Of a stretch of 64,000 bases of DNA, positions 45,422 to 53,731 are shown piece after piece. A program made the position numbers and the translations under genes. Source of the stretch: Roseitalea porphyridii (lineage in GTDB: Bacteria > Pseudomonadota > Alphaproteobacteria > Rhizobiales > Rhizobiaceae); assembly GCF_004331955.1 (NCBI RefSeq), contig NZ_CP036532.1:3038001-3102000 (forward strand). The letters are read 5' to 3'. Positions within the stretch are counted from its first letter, which is position 1. Each line of letters starts with the position of its first letter. The notes under the pieces were generated by a model. That model did not search any database, was not told the DNA's origin, and saw nothing but the letters and a program-made list of their open reading frames with translations.

Positions 45422-46417
45422 GTGGGGATCGGGCAAGGCACGGCTGACGCAATGCGGCTCGTTCGCGGGCTGGGTCTGGCGCTGACCGTCGCCGCGGCCG
45501 CCGCTTTCCTCGGCGCCCACTATGGCGCGCCCGCGATGCTTTTCGCGCTGCTGATCGGCATGGCCTTCAACTTCCTCGTCGACGATCCGGCGATCCGGCC
45601 CGGCGTCGATTTCGCCGCCAGCGTGTGCCTGAGGCTCGGGGTCGCCCTGCTCGGCGTGCGGCTGTCATGGGCCGACTTCCAGGCGCTCGGACCGGTGCCG
45701 GTGATCGGCGTCGTCAGCCTCGTTGCGGTGACCATTCTTGCCGGCATCGCGCTCGCGCGGCTGATGGGCCGGGGCGCGCGGCTGGGCATGCTGACCGCCG
45801 GATCGGTCGCGATCTGCGGTGCGTCCGCGGCGCTGGCGCTCGCCTCGGTGCTGCCGCGCGATGGCCGGCTCGAACGCGACACGCTGTTCACGGTCGTCGC
45901 CGTGACGACCCTTTCGACGATCGCCATGGTCGCCTATCCGCTGCTGTTCGCGCTGCTCGATGCGACCGACGCCCAGACCGGCATGCTGATCGGCGCGACG
46001 ATCCACGATGTCGCCCAGGTGGTCGGCGCGGGCTATTCGGTCAGCCAGGAAGCGGGCGATGCCGCCGTCATGATCAAGCTGATGCGCGTGGCGCTTTTGC
46101 CGGTCGTGTTGGTCGCGGTCATGGTCGCCTTTTCGCGAGGGACCGAAGGCGGCGGCACGGTCGGCCTGCCCTGGTTCCTGGTCGCCTTCGTCGCGCTCGC
46201 CGCGGTCAACAGCTTCGGTGCGATCCCCGCCCCGGTCGCCTCGGTCGCCGAGACCGCTTCGCGCATCCTGCTGATCACCGCCATCGCCGCGCTCGGCATC
46301 AAGACCGCGCTCAAGCAGATGACTGATCTCGGCGCCGGCTACATCGTGCTGATCGTCGCCGAAACCGCGCTTCTGCTGGCGATGGCCATCGTCGCGGTGA
46401 AGCTGTTCATCGTCTGA
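45422..46417 (+). CDS. YeiH-family putative sulfate exporter / inner membrane protein
   Basis: The 331-residue polytopic protein (ten or so helices) matches the YeiH/UPF0324 family: ALLIGMAFNFLVDDPAIRPGVDFAASVCLRLGVALLGVRL near residue 40, AGSVAICGASAALALASVL near 130, and GATIHDVAQVVGAGYSVSQEAGDAAVMIKLMRVALLPVV near 200. Members are annotated as possible sulfate exporters, without firm proof. The GTG at 45422 is the longest plausible start; an ATG at 45452 giving 321 residues is equally reasonable, since neither has a strong Shine-Dalgarno. Confidence 0.87.
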   Translation: MGIGQGTADAMRLVRGLGLALTVAAAAAFLGAHYGAPAMLFALLIGMAFNFLVDDPAIRPGVDFAASVCLRLGVALLGVRLSWADFQALGPVPVIGVVSLVAVTILAGIALARLMGRGARLGMLTAGSVAICGASAALALASVLPRDGRLERDTLFTVVAVTTLSTIAMVAYPLLFALLDATDAQTGMLIGATIHDVAQVVGAGYSVSQEAGDAAVMIKLMRVALLPVVLVAVMVAFSRGTEGGGTVGLPWFLVAFVALAAVNSFGAIPAPVASVAETASRILLITAIAALGIKTALKQMTDLGAGYIVLIVAETALLLAMAIVAVKLFIV

Positions 46418-46423
46418 GACCGC

Positions 46424-47311
46424 TCAGGGCTGGAACACCACCGTGCGGCTGCCATTGATGAACACCCGGCCCTGCGCGTGCAGCCGGATCGCCCGCGACA
46501 GCACACGCGCCTCGATGTCGCGGCCGCGCATGACCAGATCGTCGGGATCGGAGGTGTGGCTGACGCGCTCGGTGTCCTGCTCGATGATCGGCCCCTCGTC
46601 GAGGTCCGGCGTGACGTAATGGGCGGTTGCGCCGATATGCTTGACGCCCCGGTCCCAGGCCCGGTGATAGGGCTTGGCGCCCTTGAAGGCGGGCAGGAAC
46701 GAGTGGTGGATGTTGATGATCCGGCCGAAGTGGCGCTTGGAGAACCCATCCGACAGGATCTGCATGTAGCGGGCCATCACGATCAGTTCGGCGCCGGTCT
46801 CGGCCACCAGTTCCTCGAGCCGGTTCTCCTGCTCGGCCTTGTTGTCGGGCGTCACCGGCAACAGGTGGAAGGGAATGCCCCAGCGCTCGGCATCGGCCTG
46901 CGAGTCGGCATGGTTGGAGACGATCGCGCGGATGTCGATCGGCAGTGATTTCGTGCGCACCCGGTACCAGATGTCCTGCAGGCAATGGTCGAACTTCGAT
47001 ACCATGATGATCGCCGGCACGGCGCGATCCTTCTCGGAGACCGTGACCCGCGCCTCGAAGTCGGCGGCGAACTCGTCAAGGAACGTTTCGAGCGCGCGCG
47101 CGTTGTCCTTGGCGCGGTCGCCGTCAGCGGTCTGGGCGCATTCGACGCGCATGAAGAAGCGGCCCTCGCCGGATTCGCGGCGCGCGCCGGGGGAAGGCTC
47201 GTAGAACTGCGAGCTGTCCAGAATGGTATAGCCATGGGCGCTCAGGGCGCCCGAGAGCTTGGCGACGATCCCGATCCGGTCGGGGCAGGCGATGGTGATG
47301 ATGATGCTCAT
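46424..47311 (-). CDS. purU: Formyltetrahydrofolate deformylase
   Basis: PurU hydrolyses 10-formyl-tetrahydrofolate to formate and tetrahydrofolate, balancing one-carbon pools. The 295-residue protein begins with an ACT domain (IIITIACPDRIGIVAKLSGALSAHGYTILDSSQF, residues 3-36), then a formyltransferase-like domain with NHADSQADAERWGIPFHLLPV near 140, NIHHSFLPAFKGAKPYHRAWDRGVKHIGATAHYVTPDLDEGPIIEQ near 205-250 (catalytic Asn-His-Asp). The ATG at 47311 is used; the frame is open upstream into the NAGGN promoter region. It diverges from the NAGGN operon and converges on the YeiH gene. Confidence 0.94.
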   Translation of the reverse strand: MSIIITIACPDRIGIVAKLSGALSAHGYTILDSSQFYEPSPGARRESGEGRFFMRVECAQTADGDRAKDNARALETFLDEFAADFEARVTVSEKDRAVPAIIMVSKFDHCLQDIWYRVRTKSLPIDIRAIVSNHADSQADAERWGIPFHLLPVTPDNKAEQENRLEELVAETGAELIVMARYMQILSDGFSKRHFGRIINIHHSFLPAFKGAKPYHRAWDRGVKHIGATAHYVTPDLDEGPIIEQDTERVSHTSDPDDLVMRGRDIEARVLSRAIRLHAQGRVFINGSRTVVFQP

Positions 47312-47416
47312 TGGGGGCGGGGAATTGACGGGACGAACGATGAATGCGCGCATAGCCGACCGAGCCGCCTCCCGATAGTGCCAAAGCCGACACGCCGCAT
47401 CATCACGCCGACGGCG

Positions 47417-47436
47417 GGGCGAATTTGCATTCGCCC
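47417..47436. promoter_or_regulatory. Perfect hairpin/inverted repeat in the purU-NAGGN divergent region
   Basis: GGGCGAAT and ATTCGCCC flank TTGC (47417-47436), a perfect eight-base-pair inverted repeat about 116 bases upstream of the NAGGN amidotransferase start. It has no T-run on either side, so an operator is more likely than a terminator. A second short GCCCC/GGGGC repeat lies at about 47498-47510. Confidence 0.45.
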
Positions 47437-47551
47437 GTCACATCGTTACAACCATGACCGACATCCATCCGATCAACGACCGCGTTAGAGCCGGCGCCCC
47501 GACGGGGCATCGGGCAAACATCGTCAATCCACAAGGAGCACCCAACAGAGC

Positions 47552-49327
47552 ATGTGTGGCATAGCCGGCGAATTCCGCCTCGACGACCAGTTCGCAGACA
47601 CCCAGACCGTGGCGCGGATGACCGCCGCGATGGCGCCGAGAGGCCCGGACGGCGCCGGTCTCGTCGCGCAGGGGCGCGCAGCCTTCGGTCACCGGCGGCT
47701 GAAGATCATCGACCTGTCCGAGAAGGCCGGCCAGCCGATGGTCGATCCCGAACTCGGTCTGACGATCGTCTTCAACGGCTGCATCTACAACTACCCCGAA
47801 CTGCGCGGTGAGCTGGAAGCGGCCGGCTACCGCTTCTTTTCGACCGGCGACACCGAGGTCGTGCTCAAGGCGTTCCACAAATGGGGCGAAGCCTGCGTCG
47901 AGCGTTTCCACGGCATGTTCGCCTTCGCCGTCCACCAGCGCGACACGGGAAGGCTGATGCTGGCGCGCGACCGGTTCGGCATCAAGCCGCTCTACTATGC
48001 CGAGACCGGCAAGGCGCTGCGGTTCGCCTCGACCCTGCCCGCCCTGCTGAAGGCCGGCGACATCGACACCGAGATCGACCGCGAGGCGCTGCACACCTAC
48101 ATGACCTTTCACGCGGTCGTGCCGCCGCCGCGCACGATCATCAAGGGCATCCGCAAGCTGCCGCCGGCGACCACCCGGACCATCGAGGCCGACGGCTCCG
48201 TGCGCGACCGGCTCTACTGGTCCCCGCCCTATGAGCGCCGCGCCGAGGACAGCGGCCTGACGGCCGAGGACTGGCGGGACCGGGTGCTCGACGCGCTGCG
48301 CCTTGCCGTGCGCCGCCGCATGGTCGCCGACGTGCCGGTCGGCGTGCTGCTGTCGGGCGGCGTCGATTCCTCGATGATCGTCGGACTTCTGGCCGAACAG
48401 GGCCAGAAGGACCTGATGACCTTCTCGATCGGCTTCGAGGAGGCGCACGGCGAAAAGGGCGACGAGTTCGTCTATTCGGACCTGATCGCCGAGCGGTTCG
48501 GTACCGACCACCACAAGATCTTCGTGCCCGGCGCCGACATGATGACGCATCTGCCCGAGGCGATCGCGGCGATGTCCGAGCCGATGGTGTCCTACGACAA
48601 TATCGGCTTCTTCCTGCTCAGCCGCGAAGTGTCCAGACACATCAAGGTCGTCCAGTCCGGCCAGGGCGCCGACGAGGTGTTCGGCGGCTACCACTGGTAT
48701 CCGCCGCTCGCCAACTCCAACGACGTTGCAACTGACTATGCGAAGGTCTTCTTCGACCGCAGCCATGCCCGCCTTGCCGAGCACCTTGCGCCCGAATGGC
48801 TTGCCGACCGCGATGTCAGCTTCGAACTGGTCCGCGATCATCTGATGGCGCAGGGGGCGGCGACGCCGGTCGACCGCGCGCTCAGGCTCGACAGCCACGT
48901 GATGCTGGTCGACGATCCGGTCAAGCGCGTCGACAACATGACGATGGCCTGGGGTCTCGAGGCACGGGTGCCGTTCCTCGACCACGAGCTGGTCGAACTT
49001 GCCGCGGCGATCCCGCCCGAGCACAAGCTCGCCCATGGCGGCAAGGGCGTTCTGAAGGAAGCGGCGCGCAAGGTCGTGCCCGCCGACGTCATCGACCGGC
49101 CGAAAGGCTATTTCCCGGTGCCGCAGCTCAAATACATCCAGGGGCCGTTCCTCGACATGGTGCGCGACGCGCTCACCTCGCAGGCGGCCAGGGAACGCGG
49201 CCTGTTCCGCGACGATTATCTCGACGCGCTGTTCGAAAGCCCCGCCGACCACATCACGCCGCTGCGCGGGTCGGAACTGTGGCAGATCGCGCTTCTGGAA
49301 ATGTGGCTGCAGACGCAGCGGATATGA
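47552..49327 (+). CDS. N-acetylglutaminylglutamine amidotransferase (asparagine-synthase-like)
   Basis: This enzyme amidates N-acetylglutaminylglutamine to the osmolyte NAGGN. The 591-residue AsnB-like protein has an N-terminal class II glutaminase (Cys2 in MCGIAGEF, AMAPRGPDGAG, NGCIYNYPELR) and a synthetase domain with the PP-loop VGVLLSGGVDSSMIVGLLAEQ near residue 265, SGQGADEVFGGYHWYPP near 372 and DDPVKRVDNMTMAWGLEARVPFLDHELVE near 450. The neighbouring synthetase and M42-like peptidase define the NAGGN gene set known in Sinorhizobium and other bacteria. The first gene of the operon, it is probably osmoregulated. Confidence 0.92.
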   Translation: MCGIAGEFRLDDQFADTQTVARMTAAMAPRGPDGAGLVAQGRAAFGHRRLKIIDLSEKAGQPMVDPELGLTIVFNGCIYNYPELRGELEAAGYRFFSTGDTEVVLKAFHKWGEACVERFHGMFAFAVHQRDTGRLMLARDRFGIKPLYYAETGKALRFASTLPALLKAGDIDTEIDREALHTYMTFHAVVPPPRTIIKGIRKLPPATTRTIEADGSVRDRLYWSPPYERRAEDSGLTAEDWRDRVLDALRLAVRRRMVADVPVGVLLSGGVDSSMIVGLLAEQGQKDLMTFSIGFEEAHGEKGDEFVYSDLIAERFGTDHHKIFVPGADMMTHLPEAIAAMSEPMVSYDNIGFFLLSREVSRHIKVVQSGQGADEVFGGYHWYPPLANSNDVATDYAKVFFDRSHARLAEHLAPEWLADRDVSFELVRDHLMAQGAATPVDRALRLDSHVMLVDDPVKRVDNMTMAWGLEARVPFLDHELVELAAAIPPEHKLAHGGKGVLKEAARKVVPADVIDRPKGYFPVPQLKYIQGPFLDMVRDALTSQAARERGLFRDDYLDALFESPADHITPLRGSELWQIALLEMWLQTQRI

Positions 49328-49336
49328 GGTCCGGCC

Positions 49337-51166
49337 ATGGGCAAGGACAAGGATACATCCCGCACCCATCCCAATCCCAGGGAGCGGCAGACCAGTGACG
49401 CCTACGCGCACCGGCTCAAGCGGATGCGCGAACGCGGGCTGAAGCCGCCGATCGCCCCGCACGGCGACGAGACCGACCAGATGAAGTCCGAGTACGCGCT
49501 CGACTGCGGCTGGGGCCGGCTCGTCTTCGCCCAGACCTTCGAGACCGCCCAGCCGCTGATCGCCGCCCTGCGCGGCGAACAGCCCGACCAGCGCGACATC
49601 GCCATCTATGTGCGCAACCCGCACGTGCTCCTGGCCAACGCCCCGCAGGAATTGTTCCTCGATCCCTCGCACACCTACCGGCTCGACCTGTCGCGTTACC
49701 GTCCGTCGCGTCGCGGGCCGACGGGCTATTTCATCCGGCGACTGACCTCGCAGGCGGACGCCGAGGCGATCAACCGCATCTATGCGGCCCGATCGATGGT
49801 GCCCGTACCGCCCGAATTCTTCTGGTCGCAGCGGGACGCGCGCGCGATCACCTATTTCGTCGCCGAGGACAATGAGACCGGCGAGGTGATCGGCACGGTC
49901 ACCGGCGTCGACCACGGCCACGCGTTCGGCGATCCCGAAAACGGCTCGTCGCTGTGGTGCCTCGCCGTCGATCCGGCCGCGCGCCACCCGGGCATCGGCG
50001 AGACGCTGGTGCGCCGGCTGGCCGAATATTTCGCAACGCGCGGCGCCGCCTTTCTCGACCTTTCGGTGCTGCACGACAACGACCAGGCCATCGCGCTCTA
50101 CGAGAAGCTCGGCTTCGAGCGCGTCGCCTTCTTTTCGGTCAAGCGCAAGAACCCGATCAACGAGACGCTGTTCACCGGTCCCGAGCCCGACGAGGCGCTC
50201 AACCCCTACGCGCGGATCATCACCCACGAGGCACGCCGCCGCGGCATCCATGTCGAGGTGGTCGACGCCGAGGGGGGCTTCTTCCGGCTGACCCATGGCG
50301 GCCGGTCGATCCTGTGCCGCGAAAGCCTGTCCGAACTGACGACGGCCGTGGCCATGTCGATCTGCGACGACAAGACGGTGACACGCCGGATCGTCAGCGC
50401 GGCGGGCGTGCGCGTGCCCGAACAGCTTTCCGCCGACGCCAGTCCCGACGAGATCGCCGAATTCGTCGCCCGCGCCGGGCGCGTCGTCGTCAAGCCGGCG
50501 CGCGGCGAACAGGGGCGCGGCATCTCGGTCGGGCTTTCGGCGAACGACGATGTCGATGCGGCGATAAAGGCGGCGCGAACCGTCTCCGACGTGGTGCTCT
50601 TGGAGGAGTATATCGAGGGCGAGGATTTGCGCCTGATCGTCATCAATTTCCGCGTCGTCGCCGCCGCCGTGCGCCGTCCGCCGGTGATCGTCGGCGACGG
50701 AACGCGCACGGTGCGCGAACTGATCGAGCGCCAGAGCCGGCGCCGGTCCGCCGCCACGGGCGGCGAGTCGCGCATTCCGCTCGACGCGGAGACCGAACGG
50801 ACCCTCGCCGAGGCGGGCTACGGGCTCGACGACACGCCGCCCGCCGAGACCTCGATCGCCGTGCGCAAGACGGCCAACCTGCACACGGGTGGCACGATCC
50901 ACGACGTCACCGACATCGTGAACCCGACCCTCGTCAACGCCGCCATCAAGGCCGCGCGCGCCATCGACATTCCGGTCACCGGGATCGACCTGATGGTGAA
51001 ATCGCCGCAATCGGCCGACTATGCCTTCATCGAGGCCAACGAACGGCCGGGGCTCGCCAACCACGAACCCCAGCCAACGGCAGAACGCTTTGTTGACTTG
51101 CTCTTCCCCCTGTCGGTACCTCAGGCCGTACGCCAATCGGTAAGACAATCGGGGGAGAGAGGCTGA
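49337..51166 (+). CDS. ngg: N-acetylglutaminylglutamine synthetase (GNAT plus ATP-grasp)
   Basis: Ngg joins acetylated glutamine to glutamine in NAGGN synthesis. The 609-residue protein fuses a GNAT acetyltransferase domain (about residues 130-275; FIRRLTSQADAEAINRIYAARSM, VDPAARHPGIGETLVRRLAEYF, LYEKLGFERVAFFSVKRKNP) to an ATP-grasp ligase domain (about 325-600; RIVSAAGVRVPEQL, VVVKPARGEQGRGISVGL, LLEEYIEGEDLRLIVINFRVVAAAVRRPP, and YAFIEANERPGLANHEPQ). It follows the amidotransferase after nine bases and overlaps the peptidase gene by one. Confidence 0.93.
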   Translation: MGKDKDTSRTHPNPRERQTSDAYAHRLKRMRERGLKPPIAPHGDETDQMKSEYALDCGWGRLVFAQTFETAQPLIAALRGEQPDQRDIAIYVRNPHVLLANAPQELFLDPSHTYRLDLSRYRPSRRGPTGYFIRRLTSQADAEAINRIYAARSMVPVPPEFFWSQRDARAITYFVAEDNETGEVIGTVTGVDHGHAFGDPENGSSLWCLAVDPAARHPGIGETLVRRLAEYFATRGAAFLDLSVLHDNDQAIALYEKLGFERVAFFSVKRKNPINETLFTGPEPDEALNPYARIITHEARRRGIHVEVVDAEGGFFRLTHGGRSILCRESLSELTTAVAMSICDDKTVTRRIVSAAGVRVPEQLSADASPDEIAEFVARAGRVVVKPARGEQGRGISVGLSANDDVDAAIKAARTVSDVVLLEEYIEGEDLRLIVINFRVVAAAVRRPPVIVGDGTRTVRELIERQSRRRSAATGGESRIPLDAETERTLAEAGYGLDDTPPAETSIAVRKTANLHTGGTIHDVTDIVNPTLVNAAIKAARAIDIPVTGIDLMVKSPQSADYAFIEANERPGLANHEPQPTAERFVDLLFPLSVPQAVRQSVRQSGERG

Positions 51167-52341
51167 TGACACGCCTGCATATCGATCACGACTACCTGCT
51201 CGAGATCCTCAGGGCGTTGCTCGCCATACCCAGTCCGACCGGCTACACCGACATGATCGTCCGCTACGTGTCGGGCGAACTTGGCAAGTTCGGCCTTGCG
51301 GTCGAACTGACGCGACGCGGCGCGATCCGCGCCATCCGGCCCGGTGTCGAGGAACGCGGCGCCCGTGCCATCGTCTCCCACCTCGATACGCTCGGCGCCC
51401 AGGTCAAGATGATCAAGGATGACGGCCGGCTCGAACTGGTCCCGATCGGCCACTGGTCGGCGCGCTTCGCCGAGGGCGCGCGGGCGACCGTCTTCGCCGG
51501 CGACGGCGCCTATCGCGGCACCATCCTGCCGCTCAAGGCCTCCGGCCACACGTTCAACGACGAGGTCGACAGCCTGCCGGTGGGCTGGCCCTATGTCGAG
51601 TTCCGTATCGACGCGCTCGCCCGCAATCGCGAGGACATCGAGCGGCTCGGCGTCGGCATCGGCGACATTGTCGCCATCGACCCGCAGCCCGAATTCCTCG
51701 ACAACGGCTTCATCATCTCGCGTCACCTCGACAACAAGGCCGGCGTCGCCGTCATGCTCGCCGCGCTCAAGGCGATGCAGGACGAAGGCGTCGAGACGCC
51801 GGTGGACATCCACTGGCTGTTCACGATCGCAGAGGAGGTGGGCGTGGGCGCCTCGTCGATCCTGACGCACAATGTCGCCTCCATGGTCACCGTCGACAAC
51901 GGCACCACGGCGCCGGGCCAGAACTCGGACGAGTTCGGCGTGACCGTCGGCATGGCCGACCAGACCGGTCCGTTCGACTTCCACCTGACCAAGAAGCTGG
52001 TCGACCTGTGCGGGGAAAACGACATCCGGTACCAGAAGGATGTCTTCCGCTACTACCGCTCGGACTCCGCCAGCGCGATAGAAGCCGGGCACGATGTGCG
52101 CACCGCGCTGATCACATTCGGCGTCGATGCCAGCCACGGCTATGAGCGCATCCACACCCATGCGTTGCGATCGCTGGCCGAACTGATCACCGCCTATGCG
52201 ACCAGCCCGGTCAACATCAAACGCGACTTCGCCGAGAGCGGCGATGTCAAGGGCTTCACCCGCCAGCCGCTGGCCGAAGCCGCGCAGGACCTTTCGCCGG
52301 ACATCGAGGATGACGAACTCGAGGAGCAGGAGCACCACTGA
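51166..52341 (+). CDS. NAGGN-cluster M42/M20-type peptidase
   Basis: The 391-residue metallopeptidase-like protein completes the three-gene NAGGN cluster; its family is found almost only in this context and may process or recycle the osmolyte peptide. Features: LRALLAIPSPTGYTDMIVRYVSGEL near 20, IVSHLDTLGAQVKM near 70 (first metal His), SRHLDNKAGVAVMLAALKAM near 185 (bridging Asp), and FTIAEEVGVGASSIL near 222 (catalytic Glu pair), followed by DASHGYERIHTHALRSLAELI. The tail is acidic (DIEDDELEEQEHH). The ATG overlaps the ngg stop by one base. Confidence 0.9.
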   Translation: MTRLHIDHDYLLEILRALLAIPSPTGYTDMIVRYVSGELGKFGLAVELTRRGAIRAIRPGVEERGARAIVSHLDTLGAQVKMIKDDGRLELVPIGHWSARFAEGARATVFAGDGAYRGTILPLKASGHTFNDEVDSLPVGWPYVEFRIDALARNREDIERLGVGIGDIVAIDPQPEFLDNGFIISRHLDNKAGVAVMLAALKAMQDEGVETPVDIHWLFTIAEEVGVGASSILTHNVASMVTVDNGTTAPGQNSDEFGVTVGMADQTGPFDFHLTKKLVDLCGENDIRYQKDVFRYYRSDSASAIEAGHDVRTALITFGVDASHGYERIHTHALRSLAELITAYATSPVNIKRDFAESGDVKGFTRQPLAEAAQDLSPDIEDDELEEQEHH

Positions 52342-52356
52342 GCGGCGGCGAGGCCG

Positions 52357-53598
52357 TTAGCCGGCCAACCGCACCAGCGCCGCAAGCATCAGCGCCGCGC
52401 CCTTTTCGACGTCGGCCCACTCGGTCCATTCGTCCGGCGCGTGGCTGACCCCGCCCCGGCTCGGCACGAACACCAGCGCCGAAGGACACAGCGCCTGCAT
52501 GGTCTGCGCGTCGTGACCCGCCCCTGAAGGCATTTCGAGCGCCGGCAGGCCGAGCGCTGCGGCCTGTTCGGCGAGAAGATCGCGCAGAGCCCCGTCAAGT
52601 TCGACCGGCGCCAGCCAGCTCTTCTCGTCACGAGCGAACGAAAGGCCGTGCCGGCCGGCCGCCTCGGCGACGATCGAAAGGAACCGGTCGCGCAGGGTGA
52701 CCATCACCGTTTCGTCCGTGTCGCGGATGATCACCGAGAACACCGCCCGGCCGGCGACCGTGTGCGCATGGTTGGGCGAGAGTTCGACCTTGCCGATCGT
52801 CACGCGGCTCTGGTCGGTGCCGTGAGCGGCGATCAGGTCCGGCACGGCCGCGCCGACCTCGGCGAGCCCGGCGAACGCGTCAGCGCGCATGTCCATAGGC
52901 GTGGTGCCCGAATGGTTGGCCTGGCCCTCGAACGTGATCTCCAGATTGCACACGCCCGACACCGCCGAGGCGATGCCGACCGGCATGCCGGCGCCTTCCA
53001 GCACCGGACCCTGCTCGATGTGCAGTTCGACGAATGCCGCGACGGCGCCCGGTGGCCATGCCGCCTCGGCCACGCGCGCCGGATCGAGACCCTGCGCCGC
53101 CATCGCATCGACGAGCCGGATGCCGTCATTGTCGGTGGCAGTTTCCAGCCAGTCCGGATCGACGACGCCGGCGATCGCCTGCGAGCCGAGCATGCCGCCG
53201 AAGCGCCCCTCCTCCTCGGCCGTGGCGACCACTTCGATCGCCGTTCGCGGCGCCAATCCGGCATCCTTCATCGCCAGCACGCATTCCAGCGCCACCGCAA
53301 CACCCAGCGCCCCGTCGAACGCGCCGCCGTCCGGCACGGTGTCGAGATGCGATCCGGCCATGACGCACGGCCCCTTTGACGGCCCGAATCGGCCGAACAC
53401 GTTCCCGACCGCATCGGTGCGCACGTCGAGCCCGTGCCCGGTCATCGCCTCGGCGAACCAGCGCCGCACGGCCATGTCCGCGTCCGAATAGCCGATCCGG
53501 TTGAACCCGCCCGTCGCCGGATCGCGGCCGAAACCCTTTATCGCGTCGAGCAGGCGCGCAAGGCGCCCTTTGTCGATGGCCGGATGGCCGCCCGTCAT
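52357..53598 (-). CDS. M20-family Zn hydrolase (allantoate amidohydrolase / N-carbamoyl-L-amino-acid hydrolase type)
   Basis: The 413-residue cytosolic enzyme belongs to the M20 amidase group that hydrolyses N-carbamoyl, ureido or related amide bonds. Motifs are MAGSHLDTVPDGGAFDGALGVAVALECVLAM (metal His/Asp) near residue 80, VVATAEEEGRFGGMLGSQAIAG (Glu pair) near 123, FVELHIEQGPVLEGAGMPVGIASAVSG (His) near 189 and MPSGAGHDAQTM with the terminal metal His. Allantoate, N-carbamoyl and beta-ureidopropionate enzymes share these. Divergence from an ABC importer that ends in a formamidase-like gene supports an amide or ureide substrate. Confidence 0.87.
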   Translation of the reverse strand: MTGGHPAIDKGRLARLLDAIKGFGRDPATGGFNRIGYSDADMAVRRWFAEAMTGHGLDVRTDAVGNVFGRFGPSKGPCVMAGSHLDTVPDGGAFDGALGVAVALECVLAMKDAGLAPRTAIEVVATAEEEGRFGGMLGSQAIAGVVDPDWLETATDNDGIRLVDAMAAQGLDPARVAEAAWPPGAVAAFVELHIEQGPVLEGAGMPVGIASAVSGVCNLEITFEGQANHSGTTPMDMRADAFAGLAEVGAAVPDLIAAHGTDQSRVTIGKVELSPNHAHTVAGRAVFSVIIRDTDETVMVTLRDRFLSIVAEAAGRHGLSFARDEKSWLAPVELDGALRDLLAEQAAALGLPALEMPSGAGHDAQTMQALCPSALVFVPSRGGVSHAPDEWTEWADVEKGAALMLAALVRLAG

Positions 53599-53651
53599 CG
53601 GTGTGCCGTCGTCATTGCATGCATTGTCCCGTCTCCACCCCCATCAATGCA

Positions 53652-53672
53652 CAAATATTTGTCATGATAAAT
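53652..53672. promoter_or_regulatory. Palindromic operator candidate for the GntR-regulated amide cluster
   Basis: CAAATATTTG (53652-53661) is a perfect palindrome overlapping ATTTGTCATGATAAAT (53657-53672), a near-perfect palindrome centred on TCATGA. They lie in the 133-base divergent promoter between the M20 hydrolase and the ABC binding protein gene. FadR-type GntR proteins, one of which is encoded at the end of this cluster, bind such dyads. Confidence 0.5.
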
Positions 53673-53731
53673 CCTTGCCAACGGGCAAATTTTGCGGATT
53701 AATTGCGGGCAGTTCAGAAAGGGAGACCGTC

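Noticed and set aside
47438-51172. Very long open frame (over 1200 codons) on the minus strand opposite the NAGGN operon
   Set aside because: It is antisense to three well-supported genes, rich in Arg, His and Asp as expected for the complement of GC-rich coding DNA, and has no Shine-Dalgarno or recognisable domain.
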